Positions 12,291 to 25,440 of a stretch of DNA of 64,000 nt are shown piece after piece. The stretch is from NCBI GenBank assembly GCA_019321725.1, contig CM033106.1, positions 20,954,965 through 21,018,964 on the forward strand, in the 5' to 3' direction. Under the pieces are notes generated by a model. It was not told the DNA's origin and searched no databases. It saw nothing but the letters and a program-made list of their open reading frames with translations. The stretch's first letter is position 1; each line of letters opens with the position of its first letter. The DNA is from Paulownia fortunei. Taxonomy: Eukaryota; Streptophyta; Magnoliopsida; Lamiales; Paulowniaceae. The position numbers were made by a program, and so were the translations under genes.

Positions 12291-14982
12291 AAAATACCAA
12301 AACCTCCATTAACGGTGAGTTCCATCCAACACTTAGCCCTTGCCTTGGTTGTTTAATAGAAATTAATAATGTCAACCAAAAATTGTATTAAAGCTTCTTA
12401 TTTACCCTCGATCAAATATTTGTAGGTTTTCAAGGTGTTAACGTGATTTATCAAATTAAGGATATCCCTTGTATAATTTCATTACTTCATTCTAAAGGAG
12501 GCAGTGTAGAGGTCTTCATGTAATAAACCAAAGTAAATGTCTATTTTAAGCAACTAGCAATTGTAAATCAAAACAAAGTCAATGAAACACGTTCAATTTC
12601 GAGATGGCAATGGCACTAATTTGAGGCGAGTTTGTAAAAAAATACGATATATGTCCTATCAATTTTTTTAAGAATTCTGACCTTGATCGAAATTCGTCCC
12701 CTACCCCACTGATCTGAGTTAAACCCATTAAACTCATTAAATTCATTTTATAATTTAAAAATATTAAAAATATATATATTTTTAAAATCACCACTATTTT
12801 TTTTCTAAAATTATATTTTTTGAAAAATACTATTACATAAATATATATTAAAATAAGAAATAAATAAAAAAATTAAACAGGAAGGGTTAGCGGCAAGATG
12901 GTTTTAAAAATAAAAAATTAAGATTCGCCTTTATAATTTTAAAATTTATCTTAAATGGAGTAGATTTGAGTTTAGATTCCTCATTCAATCATAAACTACT
13001 GTATATGATGGCTACTTTAACATCCCAATCGTTTTCTAAATATAATTTTATCCTTATTATGTATGGACTTTGACAATCACTCCTGTGATTTACGAAACAT
13101 AGCACATTTTCGTATTTCAAGTTCTTAGAATAACAAAAACAATATACAGATTGAATGCCAGACGGTAAAGAAAATACATCCAATACATATAATACTCTAT
13201 GGATTCTGTCTAAATTTCCAAAATATCAAATGTTAATACACCGCTTAAGTAACAATTTTTTTTGAATTTTTAAAAATAACTCGAATAAAACACAATACTT
13301 TCATAGGACATCGAAATTCCATATATATCTTTCAAAAATAATAATGTAACAAAATTATTCAATTTTTTTTATTTATTAATGTAGCGATTTATTCCCAAAT
13401 TTTATTTTATTTTGACAATATTACATTATACTAAGTCGTTTTTATATTTTTTTAATACATATATATGAATTTACTAAAAAATACAATTTTTATTGATAAT
13501 CTTTCTACATAAATACATTATTTTATAAAATAATAATTGTATCGATATACTCACGAATTAATCACGAATTTTAACGATGAATTTTGTTATGTGGACGGAA
13601 TTTTTTGAACTTTTTCTAATTTATCTCAAATAATGCTCGATTTACGATTTTTTTAAGAGTTGAACTAAACTTGTCAGTATGCTTATAGCAACCGCCAAAA
13701 ACAATCACTCCCCAGCCAACCAATCTAACAAACTAACCCCGACAAATTATGCCCATAATGCACACAAAATGTTGGGCATGGCATCTAATGAATTATGGCA
13801 AGTACTTGTTTCTCCAATTCTTCACTTGAATACACCAATACAATAAAATCTCAGTATCACTATGGATATTGTCAACATGCAAAGCTGCTCCACTTGTAGT
13901 GTTGTCGACTCAAGAAGGTGCTATAATTGGGTTGTCGCATGATAAGTTGTACCACTAAAAATGATTTGAAAGGAAATTGAGGATTTTCTTCAGAAACCAT
14001 TTTTAATCGCTGCATTTTAGTTAAAAAATAAATCAATCAAAATGCATGTCCAATATGACTTGATACGTGAAGTGAGTATTCCTAAAATTCTAAGAATTTT
14101 TGAATAAATGAATTGTGTACATGACTTTATTGTAACCCATGTACATTTGTGCAATTTTGGGCATATATAACTAATTTTGCCACCCAAAAAAAAAAAAAAG
14201 AAGGTTAATGATTAAAGTTAGGGTTTTGGATGTACCTTTCTTTTCAAGATCTAGGTCGACAATTCTCCTTTTTTAGAATGCAAGCTTGATACAGAAGGGC
14301 AAAATCATGCTTCAAAATTCAACCATTTTTTTGGGGATTTTTGGATTTTTTTTTTTCTTTTTGTGGGTTTAGTTGAGAGCGAGATGTTAAATGGGCAACT
14401 TTCATTTGGATTTTCTGGAGGAACCAAACTTTAGCCAAGGTCTTGGTAATTTCCCAAGCTGTTTTAAATGGTATGGAAAGGTCTAGGGGAGGAAACGAAA
14501 TAGACATTTTAAAAAAAATTCAAATAACACTTGTACATAAATTATGCTGAAATCTCAGTCACCTGTGATGTTAAAAATGATAGTTACTCGTCAGATAATT
14601 TAGACACTCATCCTAATGAAGGCTAAAATCTTACTAAATTTTAGTAGAGTCGCACAACAGAAAAAAATACAATTTAAAATTTAAATTTGTAATGAAAGCA
14701 CTCAAGTGATAAGATTATGCAACACCGTTTGAGTAATATGACAAAATGTGAAGTAATAATTAAATAAATAACACAATAGAATTTTATAATAGTTAGAATG
14801 TAGCATAATTATACTGCGTCTACTCTTCTCCGACTCCCAAAGAAATTAGTAGATATTCACAAACTTATACACAAGTTCTACTTCAAGCTACACAAACTTC
14901 GGATTGGTTATCTGATAGTATTTTACTATTCAGTACTCAATTAAAAAGAAAAAAAGAAAAAGGGCTAGGGCTTGGGTTCTTT
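12291..14982. other. AT-rich intergenic sequence
   Basis: No gene, RNA or complete mobile element recognised. Several A/T homopolymer tracts are present. Open frames here (for example 12579-12794 and 14319-14507 on the minus strand) are compositional. Confidence 0.5.
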
Positions 14983-15005
14983 CACAGTCACAGTCACAGT
15001 CACAG
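14983..15005. repeat. Hexanucleotide microsatellite (CACAGT)n
   Basis: Three full CACAGT units followed by CACAG. Confidence 0.9.
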
Positions 15006-15107
15006 GCGGACAACTCCAAGCAATAGAGGGAAAGAGATTTTCATGTTTTCCTTCTTCATTTTCATTTCTATTATACAAACTTCAATTCCCAACCTAAACT
15101 CCTCTGT

Positions 15108-15350
15108 CCAAGAAGAAGAAGAGAAGAAAAAAGGTAGGAGTCCTACGGGTAGCAACTGCAAGTTGCCGTTACACATGAGGAGAAGAGAGGAGAAAGGGAA
15201 AAGAAAAAGAAGCAGCAGCATTGCAGTTACAGATGGAGAGGGGCAAAGAGAAAGAGGAAAGAAAGAAGAGAAGGAAAGAAAAATAAAAAAGAAGAAGAAG
15301 AAGAAGAAAAGGAGGAACCAAGGAAGAAAAGAAAGAAAAGGAGCGGCATG
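15108..15350. repeat. Purine-rich GA/GAA tract
   Basis: Nearly pure A/G on the plus strand, including a (GAA)n run around 15287-15310. It generates two overlapping long open frames (15043-15555 plus, 15000-15485 minus) made of K/E/R or F/L/S runs. These are low-complexity artefacts rather than proteins. Confidence 0.8.
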
Positions 15351-15449
15351 CCTATTGTCCTCCAGCTCTCCGACAATTATTTTAAAAAACAAATATAGGT
15401 CAGATGTCCGAGTATATTCGGTGTTGGGTACCAAAATATGCTTACACGA

Positions 15450-15543
15450 CATGGGTAGTCGAACCCGAATTATTCGAACCGGCATCCATCCCTATTCATG
15501 GGTAGTCGAACCCGAATTATTCGAACCGGCATCCATCCCTATT
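15450..15543. repeat. Perfect 47-bp tandem duplication
   Basis: The unit beginning CATGGGTAGTCGAACCC and ending CATCCATCCCTATT occurs at 15450-15496 and again, base for base, at 15497-15543. The unit contains two TCGAACC motifs. Confidence 0.9.
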
Positions 15544-17679
15544 CTCAACCAGTAAAAGACTCGACTGATACGGCTCGATTCTACCTACAAAGAGTCCACT
15601 CAAGTGCTAGCCTACCTAAGGCTCAAATTACAATAGTGTTTGAAAAATAAAACACACTCAGCGATGCTATTCGCTCAATATCTCCATGTCTACTGAATGT
15701 ACTAAGCTGTTTTTGAACTTAGGATTTTTTGCTCTTTGCATCTGGTATCGTACTTGTACATCATATCATGTGTCTTCTTGATGTTTTCAATTGCTGTTCA
15801 TAAACGTATGGGAATTTCTGCCCATTGCAGCCTTTCCTTCAAATTTTGTGTCCGTTTGCACACACGTCCTTTGTACATCTTGGTAGTGCACAAAATTAAA
15901 GCCTTTCCTTTATTGTAAATTACAAAAACTATTTTGGATTGGTCCGCTATGGTCTTGGACTGTTCTACTCTGGTATTGGATTGTTGCTAACTTGTTTTAG
16001 AAATAGCCTTCACTCCTCTATTCTGCATTATACTTACTCCGCTGCTCGTATGTGAACTGATCTGCTCTGCACTATTTTTACTCCTCGGCTCTGATGTGAA
16101 TTGATCTGCTCTGCTCAGCTGTACTAATCTGTTCTTTTGAGATGAACTTCCTTGGGCTGCTCTAATAATTTAAAAATAATTCTTACATCTATTTCCTAAT
16201 AAGCAATAAATTAAAATAATTTTGATGATCCTATATATTCAACCCAATTATCATTAAAATCTATACAAAACAATCCTAGCATGTGTAATTAGATCTAACC
16301 TTAGGAAAACGCGGTGTAATTCACCCCTCTACAAATATGAATCCCTTGAATCCTCTCCAAACACAAAAAAAATAATCTATTATTCACAATGCATATCAGA
16401 TAATTAACTAAATTATTCATCAGTTCCTAGTTATTAGAGAAAAAATAGTTAAGTCAACAACACCAAATGAACATCCGTTTGTGGATGGAGGAGATGATAT
16501 ACAAGTTAGTGCACATCAGATATTATGGACAAGAAGAAATTGCATTCCGGAGTAGAAAATTTATCCCTATAAATGTGACTCCATTTTGGTCGAAACAAGA
16601 ATCAATGACCATAAAATACATGCCTTAATATAGAGGACGGAGTTAAAAGAACAGGTTAACAATTTTTGACGAAGGTTATGTGCTTAGAACATCAAGTGAC
16701 CTTACCTGATGTCTCCCCATCTGTTTGAATAAGAAACATGATAATAAAGACATGAGAAGCTCATAGATCTTGTCGAATCCTCTTTTTCAAAACATAGATC
16801 TTGTCGAATCCTCTTCATTGTACCTCAACTGTGTTTCTATCAAGTTCTGTTAAGGGAGAAAGCAAAAACAAGTAGATGTATTGTAACTCAATCACACTTG
16901 TTTACGAAGGAAATGAAACATTATTTAGCTGAACACAGCTCAGTAGTATTACACCAACATCTTTACAGGCCAATTTGATCGTTACAAATCCAGCAAAAAG
17001 TTTGGCTGTTCAAAAAGTATATCTTGTTGTTAGGGCAACATAGCTCCATGTCATGCCAAACTGCTCCAGAATACGATTACTTTGTAACCAAAAGAAAAGG
17101 CGGCAACCTCTAGGTCATCAAAATCCTAAAGTAGAGCAAGAGAACTGATGATGTGAGTTGGTAGAACTGTCCTGTTGAAAAGTTCAAAAAGACAAGTGAA
17201 CTAATCTATAATAAGAATGAGTGATATATATAGTGTTTCTCAAGACTGACATGGAAGTCCTTTTCAAACATTGCCCCTCTAACAGATAAACCTATATATT
17301 TCAAGTGATCATCAATGTTGAGCCTGGGGTTTTAAGGTGAGTTCAATGCATCAATAATTCAAGTGTTTTTGCTAACTTAATACAGCATATTGCAATTTAA
17401 AAGGAACAACTGCGAGTTGATTACTGACAAAGCAATTTCAAATTCCAAAAGTAAAAGATGTTTCCAGATCTCATGGTCAACATTTATGCAATATGGAAGG
17501 TGACTAATACAGGGTAATACCAATCCACAATATTGAAGGTTTGAAACTATGGGCATAAGTGAAGTACGTAGAAAATTTGCAATGAAAAGGAAGGCATGAA
17601 AAAGTGAGCATTTTACATAATTAGTTGCATGACTTACCCGTAAATTAACAAGGAAAAGTATTTACAGATAGGCCGGCAC
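15544..17679. other. Intergenic sequence, including the probable 3' UTR of the folate-receptor-like gene
   Basis: No gene recognised. The stretch next to 17680 is downstream of the minus-strand stop codon and should contain its 3' UTR. Confidence 0.45.
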
Positions 17680-20600
17680 TCATCTTCCAATCCCCTTTCT
17701 GTTTCCTTGACTAACAGGAGATGCGGAGTTTATCTTGGTTCCCAGTTTCCTTGCAGTGCGCTGGATAGCTGCTTGCTTCTGACGTTGGTTATGGGTTTTC
17801 CTTTTACTGCATCATCCATTGAACTAGTAGAATAAGCCACAGAATATCTTTATCGAAGATAACTCACCTTCCACTTGTCAACATGACTTAGAAGGAAAAA
17901 TGAGTTATTTACAGAAATAATTTTCATATAACTTGGTGCACCAATTTAAGAAAATAAATGAAATTATGATCAATACACTAGCATATGCTTTGTGCTCAGT
18001 TCTTCAAACAGAATTGTAAAAGATAATACCAGAATAACACCAACCTCTTCCATTTCCCCCTCCCAACCCCCCACCCCCCTACAAAAAATAAAATAAAAAA
18101 ATGAACATAGTTTAATTTGATCTAATGGAAGAGAGTGAAAATGCTTTCAAAACAGTAAGCTTTTTCAGATATTTTTTTTAAAAGGAAAGTCCACTCATGA
18201 TTTGCAGATGTTTCAGTCTTTCAGAATTTCCTCTGATGTCTCAACTACTTGGGCTAGATTCCAGGCTAACTTATAACATTTATTAGAATTTACGAGTCCA
18301 AATGATATGCATCAAGGACGAAGAAACATGAATCTAAGATATATGCAGAACAGATAACCATGGCTTGGATTAAGAGGCATGTAGGCTCAACTTCCAACAA
18401 TTAGTCAAACCCACGCCAAACTTCCTGCCCGTCTCTTTTCCCATATCTCCTTTCTGGGATCCCACACACAAAAACAATTCCATGTAAAAAATTGTCTGAC
18501 CTTGCAAACAGAAGTCCAGCTGTAAGAACCATCCCTCCAACAGCCCAAGAAACTCTTTCATTGAAGGGCATATCAGCAATCCATTGCCTAAAATCTTTGA
18601 GGACTTGAGTATTCTGTTCTCCAGGTAAAATCTCAGAATGTGAAGTTTTCCACGAATTTGCAATATGATCTAGACTACCCTTCCCACCATAGCATGACGC
18701 TGCTTCAGGATCATCAAATGACGTGACAGAGAAACCTGCGGCGTTGCAGAGCTCAGTTCCATTAGATACCCACTCAGAAGCTCTACCACAAACAAAGTCA
18801 CCTAGTCCACATGGCGCTAGAACCTGATACATGATTGTCCAATCAGCAAATTGGCCGAAAATTGATAAGGTGATTCATGGCAAAATGTTTAAAAACTAAA
18901 TACTACTATTTAAGGCCCATTTCAATCCAGCAATATACCATCGGGCAAATAAATCTACGTTGTTTACTATGACTTCCAACACAATGTACTGCACAGTGCG
19001 CTAAAGAATACTAGAGCATCTGAGTTTATGATGGATCAAAATATGAGCAAGCCCTAAAATTGTAAAGAATTAAAAGTACAAAAAACCTGCGTCTTTGCAT
19101 CCATTGCGAAGTATGCTGTAGAGCATGCTTCATAAACTTTATCACACAAGGAGGCACATACACGGGGAGGTCCTCGCTGTACACCCACCCGTGGATCACA
19201 AATAGAACATTCCAAGAGTTCCCATAACTGCAAGCACTCTTGGCTTGCTTCTCCAGATGAAGCAAGTCTCCTGATGGATAACAGAGCAGGATGCGTCTGA
19301 GTTACATCACAGCAGGTCCTTTTGCGAAAAACCCTGCAAAGTGTCAGATCTCTGGGGCCTTTGCTTGCTTTCTTGGGGGGTTTCCCTTCATTTGAAAATG
19401 GGGGGAATCGACCACCTGGAGAAATGCAAACTTCACTTGTTTTACCTGCATTTTTTTCAAAGTATTATAAATCAATGATGCATTTCTACACAATTAATGA
19501 GCTTTTGACAGCTTTGGCCCTAACAAATAACTAAGAATTCCAGATTTTTTTATTCTATTCAAACAGAATTTTTCTCACACATGTTTCTATTTATATCCTT
19601 ATTCAAGGTGCATAGACCTATCTAAACTTCAAAAACAAAATAAAAAATAAAAAATAAAAATAGGAGAGAGAGAGATGGAGACATCATGGTAGAGATCACC
19701 AAGGTTGCTTTTCTTTTCACCAACAAAAGGCATCTTACAGTCAGGGAGAGTAATACCTAAAACCTAAGAGTAAGCCATTTTAAGAAGTCGCTTTTGTTGC
19801 ATGCACAGCCACTTTGGATCACAAATTATCTATTAGTGAAGCTTATGCTACAGTTTGTTTGATCATAATTTAGGGTCCTGCTGTTTATAGAAGATTGAAG
19901 ATGTTTATCCAAGGTGAAGTTATTTTTGGTTTTCTGCTGCCAATAGTACATTTTAGGCAACATTTTGTGCTTACAATAGCTTAGAGTGGATTGGATGTGC
20001 TTAGCAGATCCAAAGGAGAAGTCAAGATGATAGACAAAAATCATATTGGGGACTGGTGTACTCTATGGATATGGTTGATTTCTCTCTGTTTTGAAATGAA
20101 ACTTAAAATTATTTCATTTTCAGATATGTCTGATGTACATTTCTATAGAGCTGAATGATAGACAGCTACTGATGTATAATTTTGTTTTCGGTCTCGCATT
20201 CACTCTTCTCTTTAAACCCATATTCCCTTTAGATTCTTAATCTTCTAGATATATTCTCTGACAGCTAAAACGTCATAAAAAATGCAGCTTTTCATATAAA
20301 TTCCTCTCTAAACCACACGCGCATCACCTCCCTAATCTCATCTCATTTATTTCGGAAGAGAGGAAACAAAACCTCAGGAGTTTCGATTTCCTACTGCTAA
20401 AGTTGATGCGTCGTAGGAATTGAAAGATCTCAATAAGTGTCTGTCCCTTAGTTCTTGGGTTCAGGACTGATTAGCCTTCCTATGCTGGTATTCTGTGCTT
20501 GCCTTGAGAAAAAAGGATCTTTATCCACATGTGATGTCTAAATTTGATGCATATGGATTTTTACAGTGTATGAATCAAAAGTGTATTAGCATTGGATGGA

Positions 20601-22095
20601 CCTGCATTACTTCCCTTGCAACCATCTTGCATTACCTTTGTTAAGCTTCTCGCCCAAAGCCATGAAGAATGTGCCCCTTATGAGTTATATCTGAACTCTT
20701 CCCGGTTACAAAGATGACAAACAAGTTAAATTGAAGATGTGGTGCAAATTAGAATATAACGGGCCACTTTTCAAGTTTTCATCAAATCTTTTTGAAACAT
20801 ACTTATAGCATATTGAAAACTCAAATGAGCTTTCAGAAACTCTTGGGTAAAAAATTAAACCTGAATTTATATAAAACTATAGTGCACATCTGGTAACATC
20901 CCATGCAGAAATACATGCTTAGTTTCAATTCTTTTTATCATCCTTGCAGTCTTATATGATATAATTTTTCAATACTGATTACGGAAGTTAATAACCTTAC
21001 AGGCCTAGGTATTCTATCCGTTTCAGTCTCACTGGTTTAACAAGAAGTGCATATGCTCTCTTCAAAACCAAGTGAAAGATTGATTCCATTGACTAAACTC
21101 TCATATAGAAGAGTAGCATAATCCATTCAGATAGGCAGTAAGTGGAAACTCTAGAGGATATCAAGTTTGCTGACCATTTAAATGACATTAGACAAATATG
21201 TTTAGGCAAAATCCTTTTTTTGCAAGCACATACAGCAAGTTGTGAATGCCTATTTCGAATTGTTTCACAATACTATCATTTATATATCTTTAATCTGGTA
21301 ATATTATATGTGTGAATACACTTCGAGAACAACTTGAGTACAAAAACAAAACAGAAAGGTAAACAAGATTGTTCTGGCTGTAGTTCAAGACAAACTGTAT
21401 ATTGCAGAATATTTCCTATTTATTATTATATTTTTTATTTCAATCACTAGAAATGTCAGTGCAGTAATGTTAAAGGTAAGAACACTACTTCTCAGCCAAC
21501 CAAACACAATAACAGCTACGCGGGCCTATGATTAATCATGGAACTATCACTTCATTCATTGTATAACACCATCCCAAATTTCATTATACTGAGATTAATG
21601 AACAGAAAGGTCTCGTTCACAGTTCACTCAAAACTTAACTGCTACAAAGCTCAACAACCCACCACACACATGCACAAGCTAAACATATAAATAAGCAGAT
21701 AAACAAAATAAAAGAGAAAAAAAAGCCCAAAAGAAAATTTTGATTCTATTTCTTTAAATACAGCAGTCAGATAATCTTTCTAAATCAAATAAAATTTGAA
21801 CAATTCTAAATTTCGATAACAAAGTTACGCTAGCAACAATTTGCCACAAAAGTAGCAACTCATAAGGGTTTTCTATTGTTTTTTTTCTTTTCTTTCTCCC
21901 CTACGTCAAATTAAGTTCTCTAAAAATGGAACAAAGCAAATTCCAGAGAAGTGGCAGTGATTCAAGGGACAGTGATGCATAAACCTAACTGAACAAGAAT
22001 TAGAAGCGGGAATACCACTCACCATAGGCGTGCAGGAAGAAAAAGTTGATAAATGTGAGAAACAGGACAACGCAGTAATGGTCGGATCTCCTCAT
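17680..22095 (-). CDS. Folate-receptor-like protein, four exons, secreted or membrane-anchored
   Basis: Exons in order on the minus strand are 22095-22023, 19445-19087, 18823-18501 and 17806-17680. All junctions are GT/AG and in frame, totalling 882 bp for 293 aa. Residues 1-25 form a signal peptide (MRRSDHYCVVLFLTFINFF...). Residues ~31-195 form a Cys-rich domain matching the folate receptor family (PF03024) as found in plants: PGGRFPPFSNEGKPPKK, TLCRVFRKRTCCDV, SQECLQLWELLECSICDPR and APCGLGDFVCGRASEW. I count 14 cysteines, as expected for a disulfide-rich extracellular fold. An N-glycosylation sequon lies in SNGTELC. Residues ~235-251 (VSWAVGGMVLTAGLLFA) look like a transmembrane segment, followed by a basic tail rich in K/R/Q. 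Folate binding in plants is unproven; the ligand is not inferable here. Confidence 0.92.
17807..18500 (-). other. Intron 3 of the folate-receptor-like gene
   Basis: 694-bp intron. The donor AAG|GTCAGA leaves the frame open for about 33 codons into the intron, ending at the stop at 18401-18403. Intron retention would therefore replace the basic tail with an unrelated one. It contains a C-rich stretch near 18055-18080 on the plus strand. Confidence 0.85.
19446..22022 (-). other. Intron 1 of the folate-receptor-like gene (2577 bp)
   Basis: This intron lies between the signal-peptide exon and the Cys-rich exon. Donor G|GTGAGT and acceptor AATGCAG|G are strong. No nested gene or complete element recognised. 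Confidence 0.85.
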
Positions 22096-23620
22096 TTCTC
22101 AACTCTCGCAGTTATCTTTTTGTGTTAACTCTGTGAGGATCGACTATTGATACATTAATGGCGAATTTGGTTTCCTTTTACAATCGAAAAAGAAAATCCT
22201 GGGTCCGAGGGCTGAGCCTGACCTGGGTTTCTTTCTTTCTTCTATTTTTTATTTTTTTTTAAATAGATAAATCGCCTCACCTTGAATTTGACTAGTTAAT
22301 TAAATACGAAATGATTTTTTTTTATATTTAATGTATAAGACTATATTATAAATTTTTATTTGAATATGATAAAAAAATTTATTAAAAAATATTAAAACAA
22401 TTAATATATGAATTCGTGACGTAATGTATGAATAAAATATGAATGCAAAAAAATTATTTGATAACAAAAATATAATTTATTTTAATATTATTTTATATGA
22501 GTTTTGTTTATATTTATTTTTGAATTATATAAAAATTATTTTATATGTATTTTTATATTATTTAATTTATAATTACAATATAATTTAAAGATAATTATTT
22601 AATAATAATTAACATATTCATAAATTATTAGAATTTTTATTTTCTATTTATATGATATTTCATTAATACTTATAAATATTTTTTTAATAATTTTTATATT
22701 ACATCTAAATATTATAAATATTTTTTAAAATAAAATATTATTCATCATATATTATATGAATTTTAAGTATAATATGTGTACAAAATATTTCACCTCAAAA
22801 GTACAATGCATTACTTGACGGATTCACAAGTATGAAAAATAAAAATATTTTTAATTATTCATATATATATATATATATTATATGTGTATATACTAGTTTA
22901 AACTGAAAGAATTGATTAGTTGGTTTAGTAATTAGGTTTATTTCTTAGGAAATTCGCTTGTTGTAATAATCTTTTACATTTACATTACAATGTCAGCACC
23001 ATATTTCCTTCGTAGTGACCAACCAAAGTGAGACTAATATTATACTATTGTTAGTCCAATTGGTTTGGTTCCTCATTTCCTATAAAAAAAGGTTTTGAAT
23101 TTATTTGTGATATTAGTCTGTAAATTAATGATCTATGTAATGAAAGGGTTTGATTTGATTAGTATTTAAGTAGAATTATGATAATAAATTATTTTTTTTT
23201 AAAGCAATTATAGCTTGTTCTTTTTTAAAGAAAAAAACATCCTGTAAGAATTGGAGGATTGAATAATCCCTATTTCACTTAAAAAGTAGTACACATTATT
23301 TTAATCCAAAACAAGACTCTGAAATGAAATAAAAAATAATACTCCTTTACAAAAATATTATAAGTGTTCTCTAAAAAAAAATCAACTAAAAGTTAAGCTC
23401 TACAAACCACCCTTCCTCCACCTTTTTATCTATACAAAAAAATACTAAAAAAATAAAAAATTAATAACCGGCGAAAGTGAGGAAAAGTTGTAACATCTAG
23501 AGGAAGAACTAGTATGACTCATTAGTATAGTATCCTTATAAATTGACCTTAGTGGCTTATTTCAATAATTTTTTCCAACTTAGATTTTATCAAAAAAGTT
23601 AAAATAATAATAATAATAAC
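22096..23620. other. Upstream region of the folate-receptor-like gene, then AT-rich DNA
   Basis: The first ~150 bases should hold the minus-strand promoter and 5' UTR; no motif stands out. From about 22250 the sequence is extremely A/T-rich with a TA microsatellite at 22859-22880. No gene seen. Confidence 0.45.
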
Positions 23621-23623
23621 ATG

Positions 23624-23653
23624 ACTAGCAGCTAATCGTCGTACATTGTACGG
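23624..23653 (-). mobile_element. Possible Helitron 3' terminus (hairpin plus CTAG)
   Basis: On the minus strand a 6-bp-arm hairpin (CGTACA-A-TGTACG, 23652-23640) is followed after 11 bases by CTAG (23628-23625) and then T. That is the arrangement expected at a Helitron 3' end. The matching 5' TC end was not found, and a copy count cannot be made here, so this remains a weak candidate. Confidence 0.3.
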
Positions 23654-23682
23654 TATCCAAGAACTATATATTATTTTTTATA

Positions 23683-24092
23683 TAAAATGACAATTTAATA
23701 GTTTTCACATTAATGGAAAAATAACTATATCTCTAATTAGTATAATAGGCCAAAAATAGAAGGCTTTGTTTGGAATTAGTTCAATTTCAGTTATGATATT
23801 TTTGCAAAAAATAAGAGAATATTTTTTATTTGAAACTATATGAAGAATTGTGATATATATTTGATTTTAGTTGGGAAACAGATGTCATATCTTATTTTGT
23901 TAGTGGTGTCATATTATTATATTATATTATTGTATATTATTTTTAGATTAATAAAATAATTAGATGACATATATATATTATATTGATAAGATAGTTTGAA
24001 TATATATAATATATAGAATGACAATTTGATAGTTTTCAAGTTAATGAAAAAAATAACTATATCATAAATAGTATAATAGAACAAAAATACAA
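23683..24092. repeat. Imperfect direct repeat, ~75 bp, spaced 331 bp
   Basis: ATGACAATTTAATAGTTTTC at 23687 recurs as ATGACAATTTGATAGTTTTC at 24018. In both copies it is followed by a similar series (AATGGAAAAATAACTATATC, then TAGTATAATAG). It may be the remnant of a short AT-rich element. Confidence 0.6.
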
Positions 24093-24990
24093 GTGTGGGA
24101 TCCCGAGTTTCCGACTCCTGCCCTTTGCTACTCATTGTTGTGGTGGACCGAATTGAAGTTTTACACTTATGGAATCAGGTAAGGTATTTAAGTTTGATTT
24201 ATTATGTATTACAAATTAAGTTCATAAGAGTTTGTATGAACTGATGACAATTTTATTTTGAGTAATATTATTTATTTTTTTATATTTATTTTATTGAATC
24301 ATTTTATTGGTTAGAGGGAAAATGTTAAAAGGTCATAGTTGAGTGGAGTTTAATGAACTTAGTTGTATTGGAACTTATGATTAATCTTAAAAACCTCAAC
24401 TTTATCACTTAAAAATATATCAATCAAATTAAGTATCAAAGGAATTTGCTTAATACACTGGCTTAGGCACTATTAAATTCCTTGCTTAGTTTATTTGATG
24501 TTAAGTAAACTAACTTAGGTTCTGAAATAATAATTACCAAGACTAAATCCATCGCCTTGCTTTGCTCAAAGATGTTTATACAAGTTGGGTTTGGTGCCTT
24601 GCCTAAAACCCCAATACTGAAATTTTTAACAAATTTTTGTGATTTGAATCAAATTTCAAACCTAATCAAGTCCGTCAAAGACATTTTTTTTAAAGGTAGC
24701 AATCTATTACATCATTATATCTACATATTATATAAAAGATTAGTTAAGTATAATCAATAATTTTACAAATTGTACTACATTTAATATAAAGAAACTACTA
24801 TAACAATATATACAAATACTTTCACATTAGGTGAAATTCGAACTCAAAATCTCTATAGCATTGAAATTTCAATTTTATCATTAGAACAAAAGTCTTACGA
24901 GAGACATATTATCCACATCAAAATTAAAAAATTCACAAGAAAATATCCACGTCGATAGTCCATGCTTATTTCTAAGAAAGTAGGACCACC
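24093..24990. other. AT-rich intergenic sequence
   Basis: No gene recognised. Around 24830-24860 there is a degenerate minus-strand sequence (GAGTTCGAATTTC) reminiscent of a tRNA/SINE B box. No boundaries or A box could be fixed. Confidence 0.4.
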
Positions 24991-24994
24991 ACCT

Positions 24995-25440
24995 ACTTCA
25001 TGATGATGAGGTATGTGAGAAGGAAGTGTACTGACTCCTCTACATGACCCGATCTCACAACATTGCCGCCGCCAAGTTAACTCGAGACTACCGCGCAACC
25101 TGGTGGTCTGAGGACTTGATGCGATGGTAGGGTACGTGAGACTACCTCTACATGATGATGAGGTACGCGAGAAGGAAGTGTACGGGCTCGACCTACCTGT
25201 GGTTACTAGGTTAAGATTGTGTCTCGACCTGGTAGAGACCAGGCTGTGACTGTGGGTCGATACTTAGGGTAGGGAAGCCATCAACGACTCCCTTCACCCC
25301 CATTGTGCAAGTCGAGCTGACTCAACTTGCACAGGGCGATATGTAGGTTGAGCGACAAGTTCGACCTGCTGCAACCAATTAGCTCCAAGTTGAGACTACC
25401 GCGAAACCTGGTGGTCTGAGGACTTGATGCGATGGTGGCA
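24995..25440. repeat. Interleaved direct repeats in a GC-richer island
   Basis: Two pairs are visible. TGATGATGAGGTATGTGAGAAGG at 25001 recurs at 25153 (152 bp apart) with two changes. The segment GACTACCGCGCAACCTGG... through CTTGATGCGATGGT at 25084-25128 recurs at 25392-25436 (308 bp apart) with one change. The stretch is much less A/T-rich than its surroundings. It looks like a fragment of a non-coding repeat family or a rearranged transposon; no protein similarity was recognised. Confidence 0.7.

Noticed and set aside
15449..15530. TCGAACC/GGTTCGA motifs suggesting a tRNA-like element
   Set aside because: The motifs are spaced by the 47-bp duplication and there is no A box or foldable cloverleaf.
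15000..15555. Overlapping long open frames of 161 aa (minus) and 170 aa (plus)
   Set aside because: They arise from one purine-rich tract and the exact 47-bp duplication. The translations are K/E/R or F/L/S runs with no family features.
24820..24900. Possible tRNA gene or SINE on the minus strand (GAGTTCGAATTTC)
   Set aside because: Only a B-box-like string was found. No cloverleaf, A box or element ends could be fixed.
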